Below are positions 27,499 to 36,931 of a stretch of 64,000 nucleotides of DNA, in pieces. The stretch spans positions 1-64,000 of the forward strand of contig NZ_JAOSZE010000001.1 in assembly GCF_025630775.1 (NCBI RefSeq), read 5' to 3'. The notes under the pieces are model-generated. The model was given only the letters and a program-made list of their open reading frames with translations. It was not told where the DNA came from and searched no databases. This DNA comes from Actinoplanes sp. KI2 (GTDB lineage Bacteria; Actinomycetota; Actinomycetes; Mycobacteriales; Micromonosporaceae). The position numbers and the translations under genes were made by a program. Numbering within the stretch: position 1 is the first letter of the stretch; each line of letters opens with the position of its first letter.

Positions 27499-28275
27499 TC
27501 AGCGGCCCGCCCGCTCACGCAGGAGTGCGATGTCGGCGGTCTGGCCCTCGACGCCGCCGGGCGTCTCGACGACGGCCGGAGCGCCGGCCGCCCGGATCGC
27601 GGCCACTACCAACTCCGGGTCGATCTTGCCATTTCCCAGATTGTCGTGCCTGTCCTGACCCGAGTCGAAACCACCCTTCGAGTCGTTGGCGTGGATCAGG
27701 TCGATCCGGCCGGTGATCGCCTTGACCCGGTCGACGATGCCGACCAGGTCTTCGCCGCCCGCGAAAGCGTGACACGTGTCGAGGCAGAAGCCGGCGCCGA
27801 AGCCGCCCACGGCGTCCCACAGCCGGGCCAGATCGTCGAAGCGCCGGGCGCAGGCGTTGTCGCCCCCGGCGGTGTTCTCGATCAGGATCGGCAGCGGCAG
27901 ACCGCCGTCGGACTCGGCGTACTCGAACGCCTTGCGCCAATTCTCGAAGCCGGCCGCCAGGTCGGCGTCCTTGCCCACGTGGCCGCCGTGCACGATCAGG
28001 CCTTTCGCGCCCAACTCGGCCGCGGCCCGGGCGTGCGCCATCAGAAGCTTGCGGCTGGGGATGCGGATGCGGTTGTTCGGCGAGGCGACATTCACGATGT
28101 ACGGCGCGTGGATGTAGATATCCACCTCGGACTCGCGCAGGGCGGCAGCATCTTCTCGCGGTTTGGGCGATTTGTAACCCTGCGGATCGGTCAGGAAGAA
28201 CTGCACGGCCTCGGCCCCGCGCGCACGTGCCGCGTCCAGGGGGTCGGCGGGATCGACATGAGCTCCGATGCGCAT
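27499..28275 (-). CDS. nfo: Endonuclease IV (AP endonuclease)
   Basis: A 258-residue TIM-barrel metallo-endonuclease that cuts 5' of abasic sites in base-excision repair. Metal-binding segments of the family are present: 'IYIHAPY', '[11 protein letters not shown]', '[12 protein letters not shown]', '[12 protein letters not shown]', '[28 protein letters not shown]' and 'AVVETPGGV'. A little shorter than E. coli Nfo (285). It follows in the direction of the large membrane-protein gene with a 38-base gap. Confidence 0.95.
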   Translation of the reverse strand: MRIGAHVDPADPLDAARARGAEAVQFFLTDPQGYKSPKPREDAAALRESEVDIYIHAPYIVNVASPNNRIRIPSRKLLMAHARAAAELGAKGLIVHGGHVGKDADLAAGFENWRKAFEYAESDGGLPLPILIENTAGGDNACARRFDDLARLWDAVGGFGAGFCLDTCHAFAGGEDLVGIVDRVKAITGRIDLIHANDSKGGFDSGQDRHDNLGNGKIDPELVVAAIRAAGAPAVVETPGGVEGQTADIALLRERAGR

Positions 28276-28381
28276 GGGAAGAGCCTACGACGGGGGTCTG
28301 ACGCTTTCCCCGCGCGTCACCGTGCCCCGGCGGACCTCGTTAGCTCAGATCGAGACTCGTTCACGGACTGGGAGATGGTGG

Positions 28382-29353
28382 ATGTCGCGGCGGTTCCGCT
28401 ACCGGATCACGGCGTACGTGTTCGGCGGCCTGGTATTCGGCGCACCGATGCTCGCTACCGGCGTGGCGAGTGCCGAACAGACGAGCCCGTCGCGAGACGC
28501 CGCCCGGCAGGCGACCTTCTCCGGCGGTGCGCCGGGACCTTCCTGCCGCTCGCGGCCGGACATCGAGCGCATGACCGTGCCCGCCGGCAGCCCGGTGTGG
28601 CTGATCAACAAGACCGGGCACAGCGCGCAGCTACGGGTCGGTGGCGCGCGCAAGGGAGTCGTGCCGGACGACTCGGCGACCGAGGTGGTCTTCCGCCGGG
28701 GCACGACCTCGGTGCTGCTCAAGCCGACCTGCACCCTCGACGACGAGGCGACGCCGGTGCTGATCACGGCGACCCCGTCGGCGTCTGCTCCGGCTCAGCT
28801 GCCCGACTCGACGCCGGTGCCCTCCGCAGGCGGTTCGAGCGCGTCCGTGATAGCCGTCACGAGCTCGCCACCCGGTTCCGCGTCGGGCGGCACCCGGACG
28901 CATTCGGCGTCGAGGGTGGCGCGGCACCGGCGGCCGGCATCGACGAGCCGGCCGAGGGTGCACGCGCCGGGGACGTTGCGCGGTTCGGCCGTGACCCAGG
29001 TGGCGTCCGCCGGCCCGGGCATGCCGCGCGATGGCGGCGTCGGCCAGGTTCGGGTCAGCGCATCCGGTACGCCCGGCGACCAGGTCCGGGTGGTCGCCGG
29101 TGTGCCGTCCGGCGAGCGTAAGGAGCTGGCCCCCGGCGTACGCAAGCTGGGTTTGAACTCGGCCATGCGCAAACCCGCGCCCGCGGCACCGGCGCCGGCA
29201 ACCGCCGAGGTCGCGGAGCAGGTGGCTGCGGTGGCGTCGATCCCGGAGCGAGGGCCGGTCGGGCCGTTGGCGCTGACGGCGGTGGTCTTCGTGATGGGGG
29301 TAGGCGCGGCGGCAATTCGGGCGATCGTGTCGCAGCGTGCAAATCGGGCATAA
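28382..29353 (+). CDS. Secreted, C-terminally anchored cupredoxin-like protein
   Basis: 323 residues from the ATG at 28382 ('MSRRFRYRITAYVFGG', a longer open frame lacks signals). Arg-rich n-region plus 'AYVFGGLVFGAPMLATGVASAEQ' form a signal peptide. The next domain, 'DIERMTVPAGSPVWLINKTGHSAQLRVGG', has the strand pattern of cupredoxin-like or wall-binding beta domains with one Cys pair (PSCRS, PTCTL) but no clear copper site. A long Ser/Pro/Arg/Val-rich linker leads to a C-terminal helix 'PLALTAVVFVMGVGAAAIRAIV' with basic residues after it. Likely exposed at the surface; function unknown. Confidence 0.7.
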   Translation: MSRRFRYRITAYVFGGLVFGAPMLATGVASAEQTSPSRDAARQATFSGGAPGPSCRSRPDIERMTVPAGSPVWLINKTGHSAQLRVGGARKGVVPDDSATEVVFRRGTTSVLLKPTCTLDDEATPVLITATPSASAPAQLPDSTPVPSAGGSSASVIAVTSSPPGSASGGTRTHSASRVARHRRPASTSRPRVHAPGTLRGSAVTQVASAGPGMPRDGGVGQVRVSASGTPGDQVRVVAGVPSGERKELAPGVRKLGLNSAMRKPAPAAPAPATAEVAEQVAAVASIPERGPVGPLALTAVVFVMGVGAAAIRAIVSQRANRA

Positions 29354-29472
29354 GTGGCGTAAGCTAGTTGTCAACAAGCTCCGCGGGGCGGCCGCGTCCA
29401 ACCTCATCGGTGTGGTCGTTCCTCCCCAGGTCCCACCCAGCGAAAGCGGAACGGACGCCCCGCGGCTCCCGA

Positions 29473-29512
29473 ACGAAAGAGGACCTCGTCCACCGACGGG
29501 GTCCTCTTTCGT
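29473..29512. terminator. Hairpin between the anchored protein and rpsF
   Basis: Thirteen-base arms acgaaagaggacc / ggtcctctttcgt around a 14-base loop. It is 120 bases past the previous stop and 160 before rpsF and precedes the candidate rpsF promoter, so termination of the upstream gene is the simplest reading. Confidence 0.7.
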
Positions 29513-29526
29513 GTACTCGCCCGGAT

Positions 29527-29555
29527 TTGGGCAGGTCGAGACCCGTGGGTATGCT
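29527..29555 (+). promoter_or_regulatory. Candidate rpsF-operon promoter
   Basis: TTGGGC (29527-29532) and TATGCT (29550-29555) with 17-base spacing, downstream of the hairpin and about 120 bases before the rpsF start. Confidence 0.4.
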
Positions 29556-29674
29556 TGCTCGGTTCGCAGTGTGACCGCCGTGGGCATCCACCCACGGTTT
29601 TTCTCTGCGATCGACACAAGACCTCCTGCCACGGAGAGACCGTGGCCGTTCAGCCCACAGGAGGTGAGAACGTC

Positions 29675-29965
29675 TTGCGTCATTACGAACTCATGGTGAT
29701 CCTCGATCCGTCGCTCGAGGAGCGCACCGTCGCCCCGTCGCTCGACCAGTACCTGAACGTGATCAGGACCGCGGGTGGCTCGGTGGAGAAGCTCGATGTG
29801 TGGGGCCGTCGCCGGCTCTCGTTCGAGATCAACAAGAAGGCCGAGGGCATCTACGCCGTCGTCGACCTTCAGGCGACCCCCGAGGCCGTCGCCGAGTTGG
29901 ACCGTCAGCTGCGGCTCAACGAGTCCATCCTGCGTACCAAGGTCATCCGGCCCGAGACCCGCTGA
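29675..29965 (+). CDS. rpsF: 30S ribosomal protein S6
   Basis: 96 residues from a TTG start at 29675, which follows AGGAGGTGA (29659-29667) and gives the family's usual N-terminus [18 protein letters not shown]. Earlier in-frame starts lack support. Central '[29 protein letters not shown]' is the S6 signature. It binds 16S rRNA with S18, encoded two genes downstream. First gene of rpsF-ssb-rpsR-rplI. Confidence 0.96.
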   Translation: MRHYELMVILDPSLEERTVAPSLDQYLNVIRTAGGSVEKLDVWGRRRLSFEINKKAEGIYAVVDLQATPEAVAELDRQLRLNESILRTKVIRPETR

Positions 29966-30031
29966 TCCCTCGTTTTTGTCAGGGGGTTCTGCGACCCTCC
30001 AACGAACGAGAACAGCGGCGAGGAGTAGATC

Positions 30032-30580
30032 ATGGCAGGAGAAACCGTTATCACGGTCGTCGGTAACCTCACCGACGATCCCGAGCTGCGCTTCACCCCG
30101 TCGGGTGCGGCGGTTGCCAAGTTCCGCATCGCGTCCACGCCGCGCACTCTGGACCGGCAGTCGGGCGAGTGGAAAGACGGCGAGCCACTGTTCCTTGCGT
30201 GCAACATCTGGCGTGACGCCGCCGAGCACGTCGCCGAGTCGCTGCAGCGCGGCGCTCGGGTGATCGTGCAGGGTCGGCTGCGCCAGCGGTCCTACGAGAC
30301 CCGCGAGGGAGAGAAGCGCACCGTCTACGAGCTCGAGGTCGACGAGATCGGCCCGTCGCTGCGGTACGCAACGGCGAAGGTGCAGCGGATGAGCCGCTCC
30401 GGCGGTGGTGCCGGCGGTGGCGGCTTCGGCGCCTCCAACGGCGGTGGTAGCGGCAGTCGGCAGCCCAGCGGTGGCGGCGGAGGCAACTTCGACGACCCGT
30501 GGGCGACGGCGGCTCCGGCCCAGGGCGGCCGCTCCGGCGGCGGCACCGGCTCCTCGTTCGACGACGAGCCTCCCTTCTAG
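30032..30580 (+). CDS. ssb: Single-stranded DNA-binding protein
   Basis: 182 residues: an OB fold over about 1-110 ('[32 protein letters not shown]', '[37 protein letters not shown]'), a Gly/Ser-rich linker, and the acidic C-terminal tip 'SSFDDEPPF' that recruits replication and repair proteins. ATG with GAGGAG upstream. Conserved position between rpsF and rpsR. Confidence 0.97.
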   Translation: MAGETVITVVGNLTDDPELRFTPSGAAVAKFRIASTPRTLDRQSGEWKDGEPLFLACNIWRDAAEHVAESLQRGARVIVQGRLRQRSYETREGEKRTVYELEVDEIGPSLRYATAKVQRMSRSGGGAGGGGFGASNGGGSGSRQPSGGGGGNFDDPWATAAPAQGGRSGGGTGSSFDDEPPF

Positions 30581-30618
30581 CCCTGTCGGGCTGTCAAAAG
30601 AGTTCAGGAGTAAGAGCA

Positions 30619-30858
30619 ATGGCTAAGGCTGCGGCACTTCGCAAGCCGAAGAAGAAGGTGAACCCGCTCGACAAGGACGGGATCACCTACATCGACTACA
30701 AGGACACCGCCCTGCTGCGGAAGTTCATCTCCGACCGCGGCAAGATCCGCGCTCGCCGGGTGACCGGGGTGACCTCTCAGCAGCAGCGGCAGATCGCCCG
30801 CGCGGTCAAGAACGCCCGCGAGATGGCGCTCCTGCCGTACACGGCGACGGCGCGCTGA
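30619..30858 (+). CDS. rpsR: 30S ribosomal protein S18
   Basis: 79 residues from the ATG at 30619 with AGGAG upstream. '[53 protein letters not shown]' is the S18 fold. No N-terminal Cys zinc motif, so it looks like a Zn-independent form. Confidence 0.96.
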   Translation: MAKAAALRKPKKKVNPLDKDGITYIDYKDTALLRKFISDRGKIRARRVTGVTSQQQRQIARAVKNAREMALLPYTATAR

Positions 30859-30872
30859 GGGGGATCCGCGAC

Positions 30873-31322
30873 ATGAAGATCATCCTCACTCAGGAGGTGT
30901 CGGGTCTCGGCACCCCCGGCGACATCGTCGAGGTCAAGGACGGCTACGGCCGTAACTACCTGCTGCCGCAGGGCTTCGCGATCCAGTGGAGCAAGGGCGC
31001 CGAGAAGCAGGTCGTCGTCATCAAGCGGGCCCGCGAGGCTCGCGAGATCCGCGACCTGGGCCAGGCCAACGAGGTCAAGGCGCAGCTGGCCGGCCTCAAG
31101 GTCACGCTGTCGGCGCGTTCCGGCAACGGCGGCCGCCTGTTCGGCTCGATCACGCCGGCCGAGGTCGTCGACGCGGTCAAGGCCGCCGGCGGTCCGTCGC
31201 TCGACCGTCGCCGGCTCGAGCTGCCGGGCCACATCAAGACCACGGGCGCGTACAACGTCCAGGTCAAGCTGCACCCCGAGGTGACCGCGACGTTCCCGGT
31301 GAACGTGGTAGCCGCCAAGTAG
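30873..31322 (+). CDS. rplI: 50S ribosomal protein L9
   Basis: 149 residues: N-terminal '[36 protein letters not shown]' is the L9 signature, then the connecting helix and C-terminal domain ('[19 protein letters not shown]'). Fifteen bases after rpsR. Last gene of the operon, with a terminator following. Confidence 0.97.
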   Translation: MKIILTQEVSGLGTPGDIVEVKDGYGRNYLLPQGFAIQWSKGAEKQVVVIKRAREAREIRDLGQANEVKAQLAGLKVTLSARSGNGGRLFGSITPAEVVDAVKAAGGPSLDRRRLELPGHIKTTGAYNVQVKLHPEVTATFPVNVVAAK

Positions 31323-31337
31323 TTTCGGTTCAGAGTC

Positions 31338-31376
31338 GAGGCCCCGTGTTCGCGCTTTCCGCGGACACGGGGCCTC
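31338..31376 (+). terminator. Terminator of the rpsF-rplI operon
   Basis: Arms gaggccccgtg / cacggggcctc, extended inward by cgcg pairing, followed by ttcgctttt. The T-run makes this one of the clearest intrinsic terminators of the window. Confidence 0.88.
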
Positions 31377-31413
31377 TTCGCTTTTGGGGGCCTTCCGAAG
31401 CGAGCTGGTCGGC

Positions 31414-34400
31414 TCAGCTGAGGCTGTTGCCGGTGATCGCGGAACTGATCACAGTGGCCAGTCCGCCGCCGACCACCGCGGCGGCGAGGCCGACGCTGAT
31501 CGCCTTCCAGGAGCTGCTGAACTTGCGCAGGCCCAGGGCGACCACGACGCTCAGCACCAGCGAGATCAGGAACTGCGGGGCCGCCTTGGCGAGGGTGCCG
31601 AGGGCGTGCGTCTGCGAGCCGGTGTCGACCACCAGCATGTAAACGACGAACAGGACGAGCGGAACTCCGTACCAGATGACGGTGTAACCGATCGCGGCGA
31701 GTGGGCCGCCCGAGTCCTGATCACCCTCCTCGTCGTCCGGATCGAGCAGGTCGCTCCTCCGGCTCATGGGGAAGCCGCCGGTGACCGGGCGACGCTCGTA
31801 GGAACCGGTCTGACTCTGCTGGAACCCGTTGCCGGCGCGCTGCGGGCGCACCATCGGATCGCGGAAATCTCGCTGCTCGCGCGGCACCGGCGAGATCAGC
31901 GAGGTGGAGGTCATCGATAGGTTCGAGGATCGCGGGACCGCTGCGGCCCCGCCGGACCGAAAGGGCACGTAATCCGAGGTGCCGTAGCGCCGGGACTCAC
32001 CCTCGGCGAGATTACCGCCATCCGGCGAGAGGTCTCGGCGCCAGTCGTCGCCGCCGCCCTCCCGGTAGGGGGCCGAGCCGCGGCCGCTTTCGGCCGGCTC
32101 GGCGAACTCACGACGCCAGTCGTCGGCGGCCGGACGGCGGCCGGGCTCGGCGAAATCGGCACGCCAGTCGTCGGCCGCGGGACGCCGGCCGGCGTCACCG
32201 AGGTCTTGGCGCCAGTCGTCGGCGACGGGTCGCTGGCCGGGCGACTCGGCGAGGTCGCGGCGCCAGTCGTCGGCAGGCCGCTGGGCCGGGCCGGCGCTTG
32301 ACCACGACGGGGTCTCGGCGGCGGTGCCCAGGGCGCGGCTCTGCCATGACGGGCCGGCATCGGGGGTACGGCGCCAAGCCTCCGGGCTCAGCGGCTCGTC
32401 GTAGCCGGCGGAGCGGCGACCGCCGCCGGTGGGTGGCTCGTCGTCGTCATCGCGGCGACGGCCGCCGGATCGGTAGTCGGCGGAGCCGCCGTAGGTCGAG
32501 CCGCCCGCCGGGGCATCGCCGTAGGGCAGACCGCTGCGCGGAGCGTTGCCCGGTCCGTCGTCGCGGCCGCTGGGCAGTTCCCGGCGCGCGCTGCCGTAGA
32601 CCGGGCCACTGCTCGCTGGACTGCCGTAGGTGCGGCCACCGCCGTAGGACGGGCCGCTGGCCGGGGCGGTGCCGAAGCCGGTGTCGTCCGGGCGGCGGCC
32701 GCTCGGAAGCTCCCGGCGCGGGCTGCCGTACGAGGGGCCGCTGGCCGGGGCGGTGCCGAAGCCGGTGTCGTCCGGGCGGCGGCCACTGGGCAGCTCGCGA
32801 CGCGGTGTGCCGTACGGGGCACTGCTGCCGGCCGCGCTCGGGTAGGTCGGCTCGTCGTCGGGCGGGGCGCCGTACGGCGTGGCGCTGCGGGGAGCGCTCG
32901 ACGGCATGCCGCTGCGGGGCGCGGCGGGCATCGCGCTGCGCGGGGAACTGGCCGCGCCGGGGTCGTCGCGCCGGGTACGCCAGTCGTCGGCGGGTGGTTC
33001 TGGCTTGGCCGGGGCGGCGGGCAACTCACGGCGCACGGGCTTGCCGTCGCTCATTGCCTCGCGGCGCGCCGCCTCTTCCCGCCAGGCGAGCACGCGCGGG
33101 TCGTCCTCGGAGCGGCTCCACTGGCCGGTGTCGGGGTCACGGACCCAGCTGCTGGTGTCGGGCTCGGCGACCCAGGAGCCGGTCTGCTCGCGCCAGTCGT
33201 CGCTGTGCGTCTCGTTGTACCGAGCCTTGCCGCCGCGCGCGGGCGGGGCCGGCCGCTGCTCCGCGCGGGACGGACGGCCGCCGGGCATGCCGCGGGCGCC
33301 GCCGTCGGCGGGCTGGCGGCCGGGCTCCTCGTCGGCGAGGTTCCGGCGGCGACCGCCGGCGGGCGGCTGGTCGGCCGGATAGGCCGGGGCGGCGCGGCGG
33401 CCGAAGCCGGTGGTGGGGGCGGCGGAGGGTGGTTCGGCCAGGCCGGTGCCGCGGCCGAAGCTGCTGGTCGGGGCGGCGGGCGGGGGCTCGATGGGTGCTG
33501 ATCCGCGACCGAAGCCGCCGGTGGGCTGCGGGTCGCCCGGGTAGCCGGCCGCTCCCCGGCCGTAACTGCTGGTCGGGGACGTGGACGGTGGCTCGGCGGT
33601 GCCGCGGCCGACACCGGAGCCGGAGGGGGTGTCACCGGCGTAGCCGCGCGGGATCTCGACCGGCGGGGCGTCGTCGGCGTAGCGGCCCCGGCGTGGGCCG
33701 GGCGCGGGCTCGCCCGCGTGGCTGCCACCGGGGCGGGTGTCGTAGCCGAGCGGCATCGGGACCGAGGCGGCGCCGCCGGCCGGGCGGGCGGTCGGCGCCG
33801 TTCCGGGGTCCGCGTGCCGGCTGCGCCGGGTGGGCTCGCCGTAGGGGGACTTGCGGGCCGGATCGTCGTAGGCGGACCGCCGCGCCGGGTCGTCATAACC
33901 GGACCGGCCGGCCGGGTCGTCATAACCGGACCGGCGGGCCGGGTCGTCATAACCGGACCGGCGGACCGGGTCGTCATAACCGGACCGGCGCGTCGGGTCG
34001 TCGTAGGGGGCGCCGGCGCCCTCGTAGGAGCCGCCCGAGAGCGCACGGCGGCCGGTGTGGGACTCCGGGCGGGTCGTGGGGTCGGCGGCGGCCCAGCTTG
34101 GCGTGCTCGGCGTGGCTGGGTCGGGGTAGAGCTGGATGTTGCCCGTGTCGGTGTGCCCGGCCCAGTTGTCGGAGTCGGAACCGGCGTCCCAACCCGTACC
34201 GCCCTCGGGAGCCCGGCGGCGGCCGATCGGAGGCGACTCGGCACCCAGTTCGGCGCCGCGGCGCCAAGCGGCGCGGTCGTCCTCGCGTACGAGATGACGG
34301 CCGTCGTCGCGCGGGGTCTGCCAGCTCGGCGTCTCGGCCGGGTCGTCCATGCGCAGCCAGCTGGACATCGAGTTGGGGTCTTTGGTGGAGCTGGCGGCGC

Positions 34401-35100
34401 CCGAATCGTTCCAGGTCGCGGTGCCGTCGATGGCGTCGCGCTGCCAGGACGGCCGATCGGCCGAACCGCGCGACTGATCGGACGAACCGCCACCGACCAA
34501 CTGCTGCCAGGACGGGGAACTTTCCGCCGGAGTACGCGGCGCGGGCTGCTGCCAGCTGGGCGTGGACTGCTGTGGCTGCTCCCACGGGCGCGCCTGGCTG
34601 GTGAACTGCTGCCACGCCGGGCGCGTCTCCTCGGCGGGCGGGTCGGCGGACCACGCGGTGCTGGAGATCGCCGGCTGCGAGGTGGGCGTCTCGGCGGGCG
34701 GGTTGTGCCCGTCGGCGCCGCCGGTCTGCCAGGCCTCGGTGGTGGAGCGCCAGCCGTGCGAGCCGGTGGTGGAGCGCCACTCGGTGGTCTGCCGCCAGCG
34801 GGCGCCGGTGGCCCGCCACTCGGCCGTCTCGGTGCGCCAGCCCATGCCGTCGGCCGGGAACGTGGTGCGGCCGGTCGAGGCCACGTCGGACCAGCGGTTG
34901 GTCGGCTCGATCGCCTGCCCGTCGGGCTCGGGCTGCTGCGCCCATGCGTCGGCGCGGCGCTGCCAGGCGAGCGCCTCGGGGCTGGGCTCCATGCTGCCCG
35001 TGTCGGTCAACGACTGCCATTTCGGCTCGGGCTCGGCGAAATCGGTACGCTCCGGACTCTGGGAAGGCCACGGTTGCGCAGCGCGACGATCGCGCGGCAT
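31414..35100 (-). CDS. 1228-residue Trp/Arg-rich repeat protein with a C-terminal membrane domain
   Basis: The first ~1100 residues are predicted disordered, rich in Trp, Arg, Asp, Gly, Pro and Ser, and built of several repeat families: SWQQ/TPSWQ units near the N-terminus, 9-residue SGYDDPARR copies, a ~24-residue GRRPDDTGFGTAPASGPSYG unit, and 'RRPAADDWRRDFAEP' units. The last ~110 residues hold three or four helices ('LAAIGYTVIWYGVPLVLFVVYMLVV', 'APQFLISLVLSVVVALGL', 'AISVGLAAAVVGGGLATVISSAI'). The repeats would lie on one membrane face. Start ATG at 35100 chosen; GTG 35133 is an alternative; neither has a strong ribosome-binding site. Function unknown. Confidence 0.75.
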   Translation of the reverse strand: MPRDRRAAQPWPSQSPERTDFAEPEPKWQSLTDTGSMEPSPEALAWQRRADAWAQQPEPDGQAIEPTNRWSDVASTGRTTFPADGMGWRTETAEWRATGARWRQTTEWRSTTGSHGWRSTTEAWQTGGADGHNPPAETPTSQPAISSTAWSADPPAEETRPAWQQFTSQARPWEQPQQSTPSWQQPAPRTPAESSPSWQQLVGGGSSDQSRGSADRPSWQRDAIDGTATWNDSGAASSTKDPNSMSSWLRMDDPAETPSWQTPRDDGRHLVREDDRAAWRRGAELGAESPPIGRRRAPEGGTGWDAGSDSDNWAGHTDTGNIQLYPDPATPSTPSWAAADPTTRPESHTGRRALSGGSYEGAGAPYDDPTRRSGYDDPVRRSGYDDPARRSGYDDPAGRSGYDDPARRSAYDDPARKSPYGEPTRRSRHADPGTAPTARPAGGAASVPMPLGYDTRPGGSHAGEPAPGPRRGRYADDAPPVEIPRGYAGDTPSGSGVGRGTAEPPSTSPTSSYGRGAAGYPGDPQPTGGFGRGSAPIEPPPAAPTSSFGRGTGLAEPPSAAPTTGFGRRAAPAYPADQPPAGGRRRNLADEEPGRQPADGGARGMPGGRPSRAEQRPAPPARGGKARYNETHSDDWREQTGSWVAEPDTSSWVRDPDTGQWSRSEDDPRVLAWREEAARREAMSDGKPVRRELPAAPAKPEPPADDWRTRRDDPGAASSPRSAMPAAPRSGMPSSAPRSATPYGAPPDDEPTYPSAAGSSAPYGTPRRELPSGRRPDDTGFGTAPASGPSYGSPRRELPSGRRPDDTGFGTAPASGPSYGGGRTYGSPASSGPVYGSARRELPSGRDDGPGNAPRSGLPYGDAPAGGSTYGGSADYRSGGRRRDDDDEPPTGGGRRSAGYDEPLSPEAWRRTPDAGPSWQSRALGTAAETPSWSSAGPAQRPADDWRRDLAESPGQRPVADDWRQDLGDAGRRPAADDWRADFAEPGRRPAADDWRREFAEPAESGRGSAPYREGGGDDWRRDLSPDGGNLAEGESRRYGTSDYVPFRSGGAAAVPRSSNLSMTSTSLISPVPREQRDFRDPMVRPQRAGNGFQQSQTGSYERRPVTGGFPMSRRSDLLDPDDEEGDQDSGGPLAAIGYTVIWYGVPLVLFVVYMLVVDTGSQTHALGTLAKAAPQFLISLVLSVVVALGLRKFSSSWKAISVGLAAAVVGGGLATVISSAITGNSLS
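32080..32290. repeat. DDWRxD-coding repeats
   Basis: Four to five diverged ~48-60-bp units encoding 'ADDWRRDFAEPGRRP' variants, in frame with the surrounding gene. Confidence 0.75.
32640..32815. repeat. ELPSGRRPDDTGFGTAPASGPSYG-type repeat
   Basis: Two almost identical ~81-90-bp units (about 32650-32730 and 32735-32815) with diverged relatives on either side, all in frame. Confidence 0.75.
33850..34000. repeat. 27-bp repeat coding SGYDDPARR
   Basis: About five in-frame copies of a 27-bp unit (contains cgtcataaccggaccgg) with diverged flanking copies. Confidence 0.85.
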
Positions 35101-35133
35101 GCGGGCACCGTAGTCCCATTCCCGTTGGTCCAC

Positions 35134-35500
35134 CCAGAAAGCGTGACGTGCAAGCGTCCGAACCGCAACGCCTCCGGGCGATGGCTTGCTCACGCGCGGC
35201 AGCTTTTTCTCCCCCACAAGCTGTTGACGACGTATTTCCTGCTGAATATGGGCCAGGACATGGCACCCGGAAAAGTTGTGCACAAGCTGTACACAGGGCC
35301 GCCCACAGGCTGGGGCCGGATGTCCACAGGTTGTCCCAAGACTCGTCCACCGGCGCGCTTGGGCAGGTGACGGCGTCTTCGTAGAGTGATGCAGCCGCGC
35401 TGCGTCATTCTTTGTTGATCGCCGGTGGGGTTCAGCCGAAAGTGTCATACCCGGGCTGTTGGATCACGGGAGAACGGCACAGCGAACGAGGGAGGTCCGG
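35134..35500. promoter_or_regulatory. dnaB upstream region with DnaA-box-like sites
   Basis: TTGTGCACA at 35276-35284 matches relaxed DnaA-box consensus; CTGTACACA (about 35287-35295) and ATGTCCACA (about 35330-35338) each differ at one base. They lie within 65 bp, between the divergent repeat-protein gene and dnaB. No other gene is visible. Confidence 0.5.
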
Positions 35501-36931
35501 GTGTCGATCACCGACGACGCGCGGCCGGAGTCGCGGCCACCAGCCCAGTCATCCGCCGGTGGGCCGCCGCGCGGGGGCGGCGACGGGCCGGCGGCCGGCG
35601 GCTTTGACCGGTCCCCGCCGCAGGACGTGGCGGCCGAGCAGGGCGTGCTCGGCGGCATGCTGCTCTCCAAGGACGCGATCGCCGACGTGGTCGAGATCCT
35701 CAAGGTGCAGGACTTCTACCGTCCGGTGCACGCCACGATCTTCGACGTCGTGCTCGACCTGTACGGGCGGGGCGAGCCCGCCGATGCGCTGACCGTGGCC
35801 GCGGCCCTTTCCGACGCCGGTGACCTGCAGCGGATCGGTGGAGTGCCTTATCTACACACGCTGATCGAGAGCGTGCCCACCGCGGCCAACGCCTCCTATT
35901 ACGCGCGCATTGTGTCCGAGCGCGCGATCCTGCGCCGCCTCGTCGAGGCCGGTACGAAGATCGTGCAGCTGGGCTACGGCACCGGCGGCAACGGCGGGCG
36001 GGACGTCGACGACATCGTCGACCTCGCCCAGCAGGCCATCTACGACGTCACCGAGAAGCGGGTCAGCGAGGATTTCGCGGCCCTCGGCGACATGCTGCAG
36101 CCCACCCTCGACGAGATCGAGGCGGTCGGCGCGCAGGGCGGCGTGATGACCGGCGTGCCGACCGGGTTCTCCGATCTGGACCGCCTGCTCAACGGCCTGC
36201 ACCCCGGTCAGCTCATCATCGTGGCCGGTCGGCCCGGTCTCGGTAAGTCGACCGTGAGCATGGACTTTGCCCGTAACGCCGCGATTCGGAGCAATTGCGC
36301 CAGCGCTATCTTCTCGCTCGAAATGAGCAAGATCGAGATGGTGATGCGGCTTCTGTCCGCCGAGGCCCGGGTGCCGTTGCACGTGCTGCGCTCCGGCCAG
36401 CTCACCGACGACGACTGGAGCAAGCTGGCCCGCCGGATGGGCGAGATCAGCGAAGCACCGATCTTCGTCGACGACACGCCGAGCATGAACCTGATGGAGA
36501 TCCGGGCAAAGGCGCGGCGCCTCAAACAACGGCACGACCTCAAGCTGCTGGTGGTCGACTACCTCCAGCTGATGACCTCGCCGAAGCGCACCGAGAGCCG
36601 GCAGCAGGAGGTCGCCGACCTGTCTCGTGGCCTGAAGCTGCTGGCCAAGGAGATCGAGTGTCCCGTGATCGCGGTGTCGCAGCTGAACCGTGGTCCCGAG
36701 CAGCGTACGGATAAGCGGCCGCAATTGTCCGATCTGCGGGAGTCAGGCTCCATTGAGCAGGATGCGGACGTGGTGATCCTGCTGCATCGTGACGACTACT
36801 ACGACAAGGAGTCGCCGCGGGCGGGCGAGGCGGACTTCATCGTCGCCAAGCACCGAAACGGGCCCACCGACACGGTGACCGTGGCGGCGCAGCTGCATTT
36901 GTCCCGCTTCGTCGACATGGCGATCGTCTAA
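35501..36931 (+). CDS. dnaB: Replicative DNA helicase DnaB
   Basis: 476 residues from the GTG at 35501, which has GGGAGGT upstream. A Pro/Gly-rich N-terminus (~45) precedes the DnaB N-domain ('PPQDVAAEQGVLGGMLLSKDAI'). The RecA-like domain has Walker A 'VAGRPGLGKSTVSMDFARNAA', Walker B 'LKLLVVDYLQLM', 'ISQLNR'-type motif ('VSQLNRGPEQRTDKRPQLSDLRESGSIEQDADVV') and the arginine-finger region. No intein, unlike several mycobacterial dnaB genes. Unwinds DNA at the fork. Confidence 0.97.
   Translation: MSITDDARPESRPPAQSSAGGPPRGGGDGPAAGGFDRSPPQDVAAEQGVLGGMLLSKDAIADVVEILKVQDFYRPVHATIFDVVLDLYGRGEPADALTVAAALSDAGDLQRIGGVPYLHTLIESVPTAANASYYARIVSERAILRRLVEAGTKIVQLGYGTGGNGGRDVDDIVDLAQQAIYDVTEKRVSEDFAALGDMLQPTLDEIEAVGAQGGVMTGVPTGFSDLDRLLNGLHPGQLIIVAGRPGLGKSTVSMDFARNAAIRSNCASAIFSLEMSKIEMVMRLLSAEARVPLHVLRSGQLTDDDWSKLARRMGEISEAPIFVDDTPSMNLMEIRAKARRLKQRHDLKLLVVDYLQLMTSPKRTESRQQEVADLSRGLKLLAKEIECPVIAVSQLNRGPEQRTDKRPQLSDLRESGSIEQDADVVILLHRDDYYDKESPRAGEADFIVAKHRNGPTDTVTVAAQLHLSRFVDMAIV

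Larger units (their letters stand above)
29354..29674. other. Intergenic region upstream of rpsF
   Basis: Holds a terminator-like hairpin, a candidate promoter and the rpsF leader. No ORF with start signals. Confidence 0.6.

Noticed and set aside
29354..29674. tRNA or S6:S18 riboswitch-like leader upstream of rpsF
   Set aside because: No cloverleaf can be folded by eye, and the only strong hairpin precedes the likely promoter, so a terminator explains it.
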